Source: Phycisphaeraceae bacterium
GTDB taxonomy: Bacteria > Planctomycetota > Phycisphaerae > Phycisphaerales > UBA1924
Assembly (NCBI GenBank): GCA_015200025.1
Contig: CP054186.1
Span: 2,182,001 to 2,246,000 of the forward strand
Direction of reading: 5' to 3'
DNA: 64,000 bases
A program made the position numbers and the translations under genes. Shown one piece after another: positions 42,871 through 51,607 of this stretch (positions are counted from its first letter, which is position 1; every line of letters begins with the position of its first letter). The notes beneath the pieces were generated by a model. The model was not told where the DNA came from. It did not search any database and was given only the letters and a program-made list of their open reading frames with translations.

Positions 42871-44028
42871 GTGACGACGGCCGACGTGGTCGTGGTGGGG
42901 TTGGGGAGCATGGGCTCGGCGGCGTGCGCGGCCCTGGCGCGGCGCGGCGCACGCGTGATCGGGATCGACCGGTTCAACCCGCCGCACGCGATGGGCGAGC
43001 ACCACGGGCGGACGCGGCTGTTCCGGCTGGCGTACGCGGAGCACCCGGGGTACGTCCCGTTGCTGCGCGAGGCGCGCGAGATGTGGCTCGATCTCGAGGC
43101 GGAGGTCCGGCTCGGGGGGATCGACGCGTCGCTGTTCATCCCGTGCGGCGGGCTGTACGCGGGACCGCCCGGGGGCGCGTTGGTCGGGGGCGTGCTGGAG
43201 TCGGCCCGGCGGCACGGGCTCACGATCGAGGAGGTCGATCGCGCGGGTCTGAGGTCGAGGTTCCCGGGTTTCGCCTTCCCCGAGGGGACCGCGACGGTCC
43301 ACGATCCCGACGGTGCCGTGATCGCGTGCGAGCAGGCGCTGGGCGCGTACCTCACGCGGGCCCGATCGGCCGGGGCGACGCTGATGACCGGGACGGCGGT
43401 GGAGTCCATCGAGGGCGCGAGCGGCGGGAAGGTGGTGGTGAAGGCCTCGGGGTCGGTGATCGAGGCGGGGTCGGTGGTGGTGACGGCGGGGCCGTGGACC
43501 CAAAGGCTGCTCGCGACGCTGGGCGTCGGGCTCACCGTGACCCGGCAATCGGTGGGGTTCGTGCGGCCGGCGAACTCGCGCGGGTTCGGCGCGGACCGCT
43601 TCCCGGCGTGGGCGTACGAGAACGCCGACGGCTCGCTGTATTACGGCACGCCGGTGGTCCCGTGCCAGATCGGGATGAAGTTTGCGCGTCACGCCGCGGG
43701 GGCGCCGGCCGACCCGGATACGGTGGACCGTGAAGCGACCGAGGCCGATGCGGCGGACTGGGCCGGTGCGCTGGACCTGGTGCCCGGGGCGGGTCGGGTG
43801 TCGGTGGGCACGCAGGTGTGTCTTTACACCAACAGCCCGGACGGGCATTTCATCGTCGATCGCGTCCCGGGGATGGAGGGCGTGGTGGTGGCGTGCGGGT
43901 TCAGCGGGCACGGGTTCAAGTTCGTGCCCGTGATGGGGGACGTGCTGGCGGACCTGGCGACCGAGGGGCGGACGAGGCGGAGCATCGGCTTCCTAGGGCT
44001 TGGACGGTTCGAGAAGGGACGGGCGTGA
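42871..44028 (+). CDS. Sarcosine oxidase-like FAD-dependent oxidase
   Basis: A 385-residue monomeric sarcosine oxidase/N-methyltryptophan oxidase-type flavoprotein. The dinucleotide motif is DVVVVGLGSMGSAACAALARRG; HGRTRLFRLAYAEHPGYVPLL is typical. The Cys in VCLYTNSPDGHFIVDR matches the residue that binds FAD covalently in monomeric sarcosine oxidase. It oxidises N-methylated amino acids to release formaldehyde and peroxide; the exact substrate is unknown. The GTG start at 42871 has GGAGG. Its stop overlaps thpR by 4 nt. Confidence 0.92.
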   Translation: MTTADVVVVGLGSMGSAACAALARRGARVIGIDRFNPPHAMGEHHGRTRLFRLAYAEHPGYVPLLREAREMWLDLEAEVRLGGIDASLFIPCGGLYAGPPGGALVGGVLESARRHGLTIEEVDRAGLRSRFPGFAFPEGTATVHDPDGAVIACEQALGAYLTRARSAGATLMTGTAVESIEGASGGKVVVKASGSVIEAGSVVVTAGPWTQRLLATLGVGLTVTRQSVGFVRPANSRGFGADRFPAWAYENADGSLYYGTPVVPCQIGMKFARHAAGAPADPDTVDREATEADAADWAGALDLVPGAGRVSVGTQVCLYTNSPDGHFIVDRVPGMEGVVVACGFSGHGFKFVPVMGDVLADLATEGRTRRSIGFLGLGRFEKGRA

Positions 44029-44576
44029 ACGCCGGGGTGTACAGGTTGTTCGTGGCGGCGTACCCGCCCGAGCACGTCGCGGCGGGGCTGCTCTCGCGGA
44101 TCGATGGGCTCGGGCTGCCGGAGCACCGGTCGACGCCCGTGGCGCACGTGCACCTGACACTCGCGTTCATCGGCGAGACCCGAGCGGCGGAGCTTCCGAT
44201 CGTGAGTGAATCGGTGTCGCGGTCGGTGAGCGGGCTCGGGCCGATGACGCTCACGCCGAACCGGCTCGCGACGCTGCCCGCGCGGGGTGTGCCGAGGACG
44301 CTGGTGTGCGTGGCCGAGGCGTCCCCGGTGCTCGTGGAGTTGCACCGGCGTCTGGTGTCGAGGCTGGTCCGCAGGCCGCGGCCGCGCGCGGAGGATCGGT
44401 TCCTCCCGCACCTGACGCTCGCGCGGTTCCCGCCGGGCGTGAACCCGGGTCGGATCGACGCCCCGGCCGCGGTCGATCCGTTCGTCGTCGACCGTGTCAG
44501 GCTGGTCCGGAGCCTGCTCAAGCCCGGCGGGGCCGAGCACCTCCCGCTCGACGAGTTCGAGCTCCGGGGTGCGTGA
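44025..44576 (+). CDS. thpR: RNA 2',3'-cyclic phosphodiesterase
   Basis: A 183-residue LigT/ThpR-family 2H phosphoesterase. The two His-x-Thr/Ser-x motifs are HLTLAFIG and HLTLARFPP. YRLFVAAYPPEHV at the N-terminus and LVRSLLKPGGAEHLPL near the end fit. Members open 2',3'-cyclic phosphates in RNA. The GTG start at 44025 overlaps the preceding stop (GTGA), so translation is coupled. Cytosolic. It lies 40 bp before ribulokinase. Confidence 0.9.
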   Translation: MNAGVYRLFVAAYPPEHVAAGLLSRIDGLGLPEHRSTPVAHVHLTLAFIGETRAAELPIVSESVSRSVSGLGPMTLTPNRLATLPARGVPRTLVCVAEASPVLVELHRRLVSRLVRRPRPRAEDRFLPHLTLARFPPGVNPGRIDAPAAVDPFVVDRVRLVRSLLKPGGAEHLPLDEFELRGA

Positions 44577-44616
44577 GGGCGGCCCGAGAGGCCGGGCGGC
44601 GCGGTAGGATCGGGCG

Positions 44617-46248
44617 ATGAGCGAGCGGGTCTTTCTCGGGCTTGATTTCGGGACCGAATCGGTGCGGGCGGTGGTCGTGGACCGGTCCGGACGGACGCTC
44701 GGGTCGGCGGTCGAGGCGTACACGCACGGGTCGATCGTGCCCGGGTCGGCGTCCGCCGCTCGGCTCTTCCCCGGGGGCCTCCCCGCGGGCTACGCGCTGC
44801 AGCACCCGGGCGACTGGCTGGCCTCCTCGGCCACGGCGTCACGCCGGGCGATCGGGCTGGCTCGCCAGCAAGGCCCGGGCGTGACGGTGGGGGGGATCGG
44901 GGTGGACTTTACCAGCTGCACGATGCTCCCGTGCCGGCGTGACGGGACGCCGTTGTGCGAGGACGCGACGCTCGCGGGCGACCCGCACGCGTGGCCGAAA
45001 CTCTGGAAGCACCATGGGGCGGTCGAGCAGACCGCGCGCCTCAATGCCGCGGCGAGGGGGCGTCGCGAGCCGTGGCTGGCGAGGTACGGCGGGGTCATCG
45101 GGCTCGAATGGCTTTTCCCCAAGATGCTCGAGGCGGTCGAGGCGTCCGGGGCGGTGCTCGGGCACGCCGATCTTTGGATCGAGGCGGGCGATTGGGTGGT
45201 GTGGAGGTTGATCGGCGGCGGGGAGGATCGGCTGGTGCGTTCGACGTGTCAGGCCGGGTACAAGGCGCTGTGGTCGCCCGAGGAGGGGTACCCCTCGTCG
45301 GCGTACCTCGCGTCGGTGAGCCCGGGGCTCGCCGAAACCGTAAGACGAGGGTTGTGGGGCACACATCGGCCCCCGGGCGTTCCCGCGGGGGGGCTGGGCC
45401 GGACGTTCTCTGCGCTGAGCGGCGTGCCCGAGGGTGTTCCGGTGTCGGTCGCGGTCATCGATGCGCACGCGGGCGTGCCCGGCGCGGGGGTGGCCGAACC
45501 CGGAACGCTCGTGATGGTCCTGGGCACCAGCGGGTGCCACATGCTGATGAGCGAGCACGAGCGGCGGATCCCGGGGGTGGCCGGCGTGGTCAAGGACGGC
45601 ATCCTCCCGGGCTGGTACGGCTACGAGACCGGGCAAGCGGCGATGGGCGACGCGTTCGACGGTGTGCGCCGGCTGACCGGCTCGGGGTCGTTCGAGAGGC
45701 TGGTCGAGGCGGCCGAAAGCGCGGGGCCCGGGGCGGGGGGGGTCGTGGCCCTTGATTGGTTCAACGGGTGCCGCACGCCGCTGATGGACGGCTCGCTCAC
45801 GGGCGCGTTCGCGGGGCTGAGGCTGGACCACGGGCCGGGGCACCTGTTCCGGGCGACGATGGACGCCTCGGCGATGAGCCTGCGCTGGATCGTGGAAACA
45901 CTTCGCGATGGCGGCGTTCCGGTCGAGCGGTTCGTGGCCACGGGGGGGCTGCCGCGTCATAACCCCTTGTTCATCAAGATCATCGCGTCGGTGCTGGAGG
46001 CCGAGGTTCAGGTCCACCCGGCCGAGCACGGGCCGGCGCTGGGGGCCGCCATCCTGGGCGCGCTCGCGGCGGGGGATGAAGGCGGCGGCTTTTCCAAGGC
46101 CGAGGACGCGGTGCGTTCGATGGCGGGTGAAGGATCGGCGGCAGGCCGGCCATCCCGGATCACGCCCGACGCCGCGTGGTCGACCGAGTATGAGCGTGCG
46201 TATCGACAATTCCGACAGTTCGCGGCGCAGCGTTCAGGAACCGTTTAG
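44617..46248 (+). CDS. araB: Ribulokinase
   Basis: A 543-residue FGGY carbohydrate kinase. Ribulokinase-specific marks are GIGVDFTSCTMLP, the KLWKHHGAVEQTARLN segment, and DAHAGVPGAGV; the FGGY ATP site and ATGGLPRHNPLFIKIIASVL are conserved. It phosphorylates ribulose, in L-arabinose or ribitol/xylose use. No arabinose isomerase or epimerase lies beside it. It starts with ATG at 44617 and ends at 46248. It may be linked to the flanking nucleotide-sugar genes only by chance. Confidence 0.93.
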   Translation: MSERVFLGLDFGTESVRAVVVDRSGRTLGSAVEAYTHGSIVPGSASAARLFPGGLPAGYALQHPGDWLASSATASRRAIGLARQQGPGVTVGGIGVDFTSCTMLPCRRDGTPLCEDATLAGDPHAWPKLWKHHGAVEQTARLNAAARGRREPWLARYGGVIGLEWLFPKMLEAVEASGAVLGHADLWIEAGDWVVWRLIGGGEDRLVRSTCQAGYKALWSPEEGYPSSAYLASVSPGLAETVRRGLWGTHRPPGVPAGGLGRTFSALSGVPEGVPVSVAVIDAHAGVPGAGVAEPGTLVMVLGTSGCHMLMSEHERRIPGVAGVVKDGILPGWYGYETGQAAMGDAFDGVRRLTGSGSFERLVEAAESAGPGAGGVVALDWFNGCRTPLMDGSLTGAFAGLRLDHGPGHLFRATMDASAMSLRWIVETLRDGGVPVERFVATGGLPRHNPLFIKIIASVLEAEVQVHPAEHGPALGAAILGALAAGDEGGGFSKAEDAVRSMAGEGSAAGRPSRITPDAAWSTEYERAYRQFRQFAAQRSGTV

Positions 46249-46323
46249 ACCGCGCTGTCGACGCTTCAGGTTCGCGTGAAGAATGCGGACCCGGGCTGTG
46301 GATTAACGCTCCGCTGACAAACC

Positions 46324-46350
46324 CAGAAAGATCCGTCACTAGTCTTTCTG
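46324..46350. repeat. 8-bp inverted repeat upstream of prepilin-like gene
   Basis: CAGAAAGA (46324-46331) and TCTTTCTG (46343-46350) form a perfect inverted repeat around 11 nt, 56 bp before the start codon at 46406. It could be an operator for the pilin gene or a weak terminator for araB; there is no T-tract after it. Confidence 0.5.
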
Positions 46351-46405
46351 TATGAATGGCGTTCGCCGTTCGTGCGATCGTGGCGCAGCATTCTCGGAGC
46401 AGATT

Positions 46406-47452
<1,047 letters not shown>

Positions 47453-47655
47453 GGTTCGGTCCGCGGATGGCGAGGCCGCGGGGTCATGCCGGAGTGTGGA
47501 TCTGCGGGAACAAGGCGGGACCACGCGGGAGAATGACCGCGGCTCGCCCGGATCGTCGGTCGCCACGGACGGCATTAGCGGCAACAACGGCCCGCGCGGG
47601 CCGTGCGTGTGATCGGTGCGTGTCGAGAGAGATCGAAAGATCGAGGAGAACGGGT

Positions 47656-50229
47656 ATGAAGAGGGATCAGCGGAGGATGATGCTGGTGGCGGCGGCCGGT
47701 CTTGCGGCGGGGCTGGCCTGCTCGGCCCACGGGCAGGGGACGGTGATCAATATCTCCGGGGCCACGCTGCTCGAGAACTTCGTGAGCCGGCCGGCGGCCA
47801 CGAACGACTACATCGACGTCGACGGGGACGGGTTGGCCGGGATCCTGGGCACGTTCCCCCCGGACCAGCTGGCGGTCGCGGGCTTCTCCGCCCCGTTCCC
47901 GGCGGACCAGCACTGGATCGTGCAGTACCGCGTCGTGGGCTCCGTGAACGGGTTCAAAGAACTGGTCAAGTGGGGGCGCGACTTCTTCACGGGTGATCAG
48001 GTCGGCGACGATGAGGGGCTCCTCCGCGGCGCCCTCACCGGCGGCGCGACGCTGGGGTACTGCAACTCGACGCTGTACGTGAACGCGGGCAACCCCACCG
48101 GCCCGTACAACGCGGCGAACCCCGGGGGCGCCCCGTTCCGCAGCAACACGGGCACGCTGATCGGCAACCTCAACACCGGCGGGGTCCGGATCGATATCGC
48201 CCCGATCGACGTGCCCAGCACCTGGGCGGTGATCGCCTCGGGGGCGCCGCTCTTCAGCCGGACGCCGACGACGGCCGGCTATGGGCTCAACCCCCGCCTC
48301 TCGACGGACAAGAGCGGGAATCCCGACTTCAACCCCGCCGCGACCGACGCCTCGCAGACCGGCGGGCTCTCGAGCGAGCTGGCGGATCTGGGCGAGCTCA
48401 ACCTGTTCAACCCGGCGAACCCCGGGGCCGCCAACGACCGCACCCTCTTCGATAACGCGCTGGCGTTCGCCCCGATCGCGACGATCGTGAACCACGGGGT
48501 CGGCCTCCAGCAGGCGACGACGAGCGAGCTGCGTCACCTGTTCGCCACCGGTCGCACCGTCGCCGGCGAGAACCTGATGGCCGTGACGCGCGACGTGGGC
48601 TCGGGCACCCGCAACGCGTACTACAACTGCATCGGCCTCGACCCGTCGTGGGGCGTGGGCGATAACATCGGCGGTCTCTCGAACCTCGCCGTCAACAACA
48701 ACCTCGGCGCCCAGTTCACCCCGACGAACAAGGGCGGGAACTCGGGCGTCGAGAACACGGTCCAGAACCACCGCCTGGGCATCGGGTACGCCGGCGCCGA
48801 ACGCGGGGTCACGGGCACGGGGCGTGGCTCGTGGCTGGCCACCAACCGCGCCGAGATCGTGGCGGTCAAGAACGACCTGTACGTCGGGTACAACCCCGCC
48901 ACCGCCGAGTACCGTCGTCCTCACATCGATTCCGTGCTCGACAACGCGGTCAATACCGGGTACGTGATCGGCGGCCCGGCGAACCTGATCACCATCGGCG
49001 ACCCGAAGAACCAGGCCGACATCGGCGGCGTGCCCGGGAACACCAACCCCCGGATGCGCAACCCGCAGGCCGCGGCGTTCCTCAACAACATCCGCCGGAG
49101 CACTGCGGACTTCGTCTCGGTCCCCGAGGACGTGAACAACTTCGGGATGCCCGGGGAGCTCCTCGCGACGCAGTTCATCCTCAACGGGTCTCAGGATTTC
49201 GTCCACGACTTTATCAACCCGCTCCGGATGAACGCCGACGCCACGAACCTGGCCCTCCAGTCCGAGGTCCGGGGCCGGAGCGTGCTCCGCAACGCGGCGT
49301 ACCTCGCGTACAACACCAGCAACGCCGGGCGGGTGCCGACCCGCAACAACGGGACCTATACCGACGGGAACACCGCCGGGCACTACGTCCTGCTCGACGG
49401 CTCGACCGCGAACTACGACGCGAACATGAACACACTGGGCATTACCCGCAACACGGCCGCGGGCGACTTCAACCAGGATGGGCTGCGGAACGTCAACGAC
49501 GCGGCCGGCCTGGTCGGGGCGTACCGCCTCCGCCTCAACGGGACCCCGTGGACGCCCCCGGTGGGGATCTACGGGGCCGAGCCGGTCGGGAAGTTCAGCC
49601 CCGAGATCACCGGCGACTTCAACGGCGACGGGAACTTCGACGCCGAGGACCTTCGTTACTGGGCCGACGGGCTGGCCATCGCCGTCTCGGGCCCCAGCGC
49701 CGGGAAGGCCGATCGCAAGGCCGGGTTCACCGCCCTCGACGCCGCGTTCGGCGGGAACCTCTTCGGGACGCAGAAGAGCACGGGAGCGACCTACAACGCG
49801 GGCGACTCCCGCGCGGACATCGCCGGGTCGACCTCCAAGGCCCCGACCCGTGGGTTTGTCCCCAACGCCCACGACGGGAACATCGACCTCGAGGACCTCA
49901 AGTACATCAAGGCGCAGTACGCCTGCAACCCCAACGTCTTCGACGGCGAAGCCAACTGGGACAACCTGAGCGAGGCGGTCTTCTTCGACCTCTCCGCCGA
50001 CCTCACCGGCGACCTGAAGGTCAACGCCGACGACGTGGCGGAGTTCTACGCGATCTTGGGGACCTGCCCCGCGGACTTCAACCTCGACGGGTTCGTCGAC
50101 TTCTTCGACCTCGATTCGTACGTCGAGGCGTTCGACACGGGCGACTGCCTGGCCGACTTCAACGACGACGGGTTCATCGATTTCTTCGATATCGACGCGT
50201 ACGTCGAGGCGTTCGAGATCGGGTGCTGA
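47656..50229 (+). CDS. PstS-like protein with several dockerin modules
   Basis: An 857-residue exported protein. After a signal peptide (MMLVAAAGLAAGLACSAHGQ) comes a domain of about 540 residues that resembles phosphate-type periplasmic binding proteins (VINISGATLLENF at the start; DVGSGTRNAYYNCIG). The C-terminal third contains several EF-hand-like loops: GDFNQDGLRNVNDAA, GDFNGDGNFDAEDLRYW, AHDGNIDLEDLKYI and ADLTGDLKVNADDVAEF. The paired tag (CPADFNLDGFVDFFDLDSY and LADFNDDGFIDFFDIDAY) ends EIGC at the stop. A ribosome-binding site (GAGGAG) precedes the ATG. The ligand is not known. Confidence 0.8.
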   Translation: MKRDQRRMMLVAAAGLAAGLACSAHGQGTVINISGATLLENFVSRPAATNDYIDVDGDGLAGILGTFPPDQLAVAGFSAPFPADQHWIVQYRVVGSVNGFKELVKWGRDFFTGDQVGDDEGLLRGALTGGATLGYCNSTLYVNAGNPTGPYNAANPGGAPFRSNTGTLIGNLNTGGVRIDIAPIDVPSTWAVIASGAPLFSRTPTTAGYGLNPRLSTDKSGNPDFNPAATDASQTGGLSSELADLGELNLFNPANPGAANDRTLFDNALAFAPIATIVNHGVGLQQATTSELRHLFATGRTVAGENLMAVTRDVGSGTRNAYYNCIGLDPSWGVGDNIGGLSNLAVNNNLGAQFTPTNKGGNSGVENTVQNHRLGIGYAGAERGVTGTGRGSWLATNRAEIVAVKNDLYVGYNPATAEYRRPHIDSVLDNAVNTGYVIGGPANLITIGDPKNQADIGGVPGNTNPRMRNPQAAAFLNNIRRSTADFVSVPEDVNNFGMPGELLATQFILNGSQDFVHDFINPLRMNADATNLALQSEVRGRSVLRNAAYLAYNTSNAGRVPTRNNGTYTDGNTAGHYVLLDGSTANYDANMNTLGITRNTAAGDFNQDGLRNVNDAAGLVGAYRLRLNGTPWTPPVGIYGAEPVGKFSPEITGDFNGDGNFDAEDLRYWADGLAIAVSGPSAGKADRKAGFTALDAAFGGNLFGTQKSTGATYNAGDSRADIAGSTSKAPTRGFVPNAHDGNIDLEDLKYIKAQYACNPNVFDGEANWDNLSEAVFFDLSADLTGDLKVNADDVAEFYAILGTCPADFNLDGFVDFFDLDSYVEAFDTGDCLADFNDDGFIDFFDIDAYVEAFEIGC

Positions 50230-50276
50230 TCCGGCCCGGGCGTCGCGCGAGACGCCGGGATCTCACGGTTGATCCG

Positions 50277-50309
50277 AGGGCCCCCTCCGAGGGGGCCCTT
50301 TCGATTTTT
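50277..50309 (+). terminator. Strong rho-independent terminator
   Basis: AGGGCCCCCT and AGGGGGCCCT form a perfect 10-bp stem around CCG, followed by TTCGATTTTT. It ends the PstS-like gene, just before the minus-strand T2SS operon ends at 50324. Confidence 0.93.
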
Positions 50310-50323
50310 CGATGGTGGGTGGG

Positions 50324-51598
50324 TCAGGGCTTGGCGGCCTCGTCGGGCTCGGGCAGGAGCCTCATCACCGAGATCGTCGGCGCGGAGGCCTTGGGCACGG
50401 GCCCGACGAGGACCGCGGGGCGGTCGGGCTGGGTTGTGGCGCGGGCGATGTGGGGGACGTCGAGCAAGCGAGCCTCGATGGTGCGAGTCCCGCCCGCCGG
50501 TGGGTCGGGAGAGAAGATCAGCCCCCGCGCGGTCGTGCAGAGGTACCCGCCCGTGGCCAGCGCGGGCACACGGACCGCAGCCACCGAATCGGCCGGGAGC
50601 AGGTCGAGCGAGGCCTGGGCGGCGAGGAACCGCGTCATACGGCGCAGCGTGGGGTGGAAGAAGACGAAACCCTGGGCTTCCGGCGAGGCGCCCGGGGTGG
50701 GCGTCTGCGACGCCGCCACAGCCTGGTACGCGAGGGCCGCGTCGGCGTTTCCCGCGATCTGTCGCCGCGCCCGCAGGGGGCCGACGGGCCTGGGGCCGCC
50801 CGTGGGCAGGCCCCACGCGAGGACCTCCGTGCCGGATTGGGCGAGCCCGAACGCGAACAGCTCTTGCCCGTCACCCCCGAACGACGGGAACACCAACGAC
50901 GTGGCGGGCTCGGTGACGACTTGTGTCCGGCTGTCGCGGGTGAGCACGACCAGCTCGGAGAGCGGCGTCGAGGGGGCGCGTCGCGAGTAGACGAGGTCGC
51001 CCGCCGGCGAGAGCACGCCGTGCGCGTTCACATTCCCGTCACGGACCAGCCACGTGAGGGTTCGGCCGGTCCACGAGACCTTGCCGATCCACCGGGAGCC
51101 ATCGGGGTTGTGGCGCTCGACCAGGAAGCCCGCGCTATCGGCGGACCTCCCCAGCATCAGCCCGGGCTCGGGCGGGGTGGCGAAATTCACCTCGGCGACC
51201 GGCGAGGAGGTCAGGTCGTACAGCGCAAGGGCCGCCCCCGTGGCCGGTGATGCACCGGGCAGGGCCAGCACCGTGGGCCAGGTCGGGGCCTCGCCCCGCT
51301 GGAGCACGAGGAGCCGGCCGTCCGGCGAAGTCAGCGGGAGGGTCTGTCCGTCGAACGCGAGTGTGGCGAGCGGCTGGAGCAGGACACGGAGCCGCGTGGT
51401 GGCGGACTGGCCGGCGGCCGGGCGTGCGACGGGCCCGTTGATCTCGAGCGGGGCCGAGGGGTCACGCTTTGTCGTCACGATCGGCGGGCGCTTGGCGCCC
51501 GATTCGGTGACGCACCCGGGCAGGCCGACGAGGAGCCCCGCGAGGATCGCGGTGAGCGCCGTCCGGGGTCGGGGGTCGGGGGCGGGCGTGCAGACCAT
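50324..51598 (-). CDS. Outer-membrane-type lipoprotein, last gene of T2SS operon
   Basis: A 424-residue lipoprotein: hydrophobic core followed by lipobox LPGC with Cys29. The remainder is beta-rich with repeated blocks such as SPDGRLLVLQRGE and SPAGDLVYSRRA, reminiscent of a WD40/TolB-like propeller. I do not recognise a named family. It lies 9 bp after gspD on the same strand, which suggests co-transcription and perhaps a role as secretin pilotin or accessory protein (inference). Confidence 0.78.
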   Translation of the reverse strand: MVCTPAPDPRPRTALTAILAGLLVGLPGCVTESGAKRPPIVTTKRDPSAPLEINGPVARPAAGQSATTRLRVLLQPLATLAFDGQTLPLTSPDGRLLVLQRGEAPTWPTVLALPGASPATGAALALYDLTSSPVAEVNFATPPEPGLMLGRSADSAGFLVERHNPDGSRWIGKVSWTGRTLTWLVRDGNVNAHGVLSPAGDLVYSRRAPSTPLSELVVLTRDSRTQVVTEPATSLVFPSFGGDGQELFAFGLAQSGTEVLAWGLPTGGPRPVGPLRARRQIAGNADAALAYQAVAASQTPTPGASPEAQGFVFFHPTLRRMTRFLAAQASLDLLPADSVAAVRVPALATGGYLCTTARGLIFSPDPPAGGTRTIEARLLDVPHIARATTQPDRPAVLVGPVPKASAPTISVMRLLPEPDEAAKP

Positions 51599-51607
51599 AT
51601 CGGTGCT

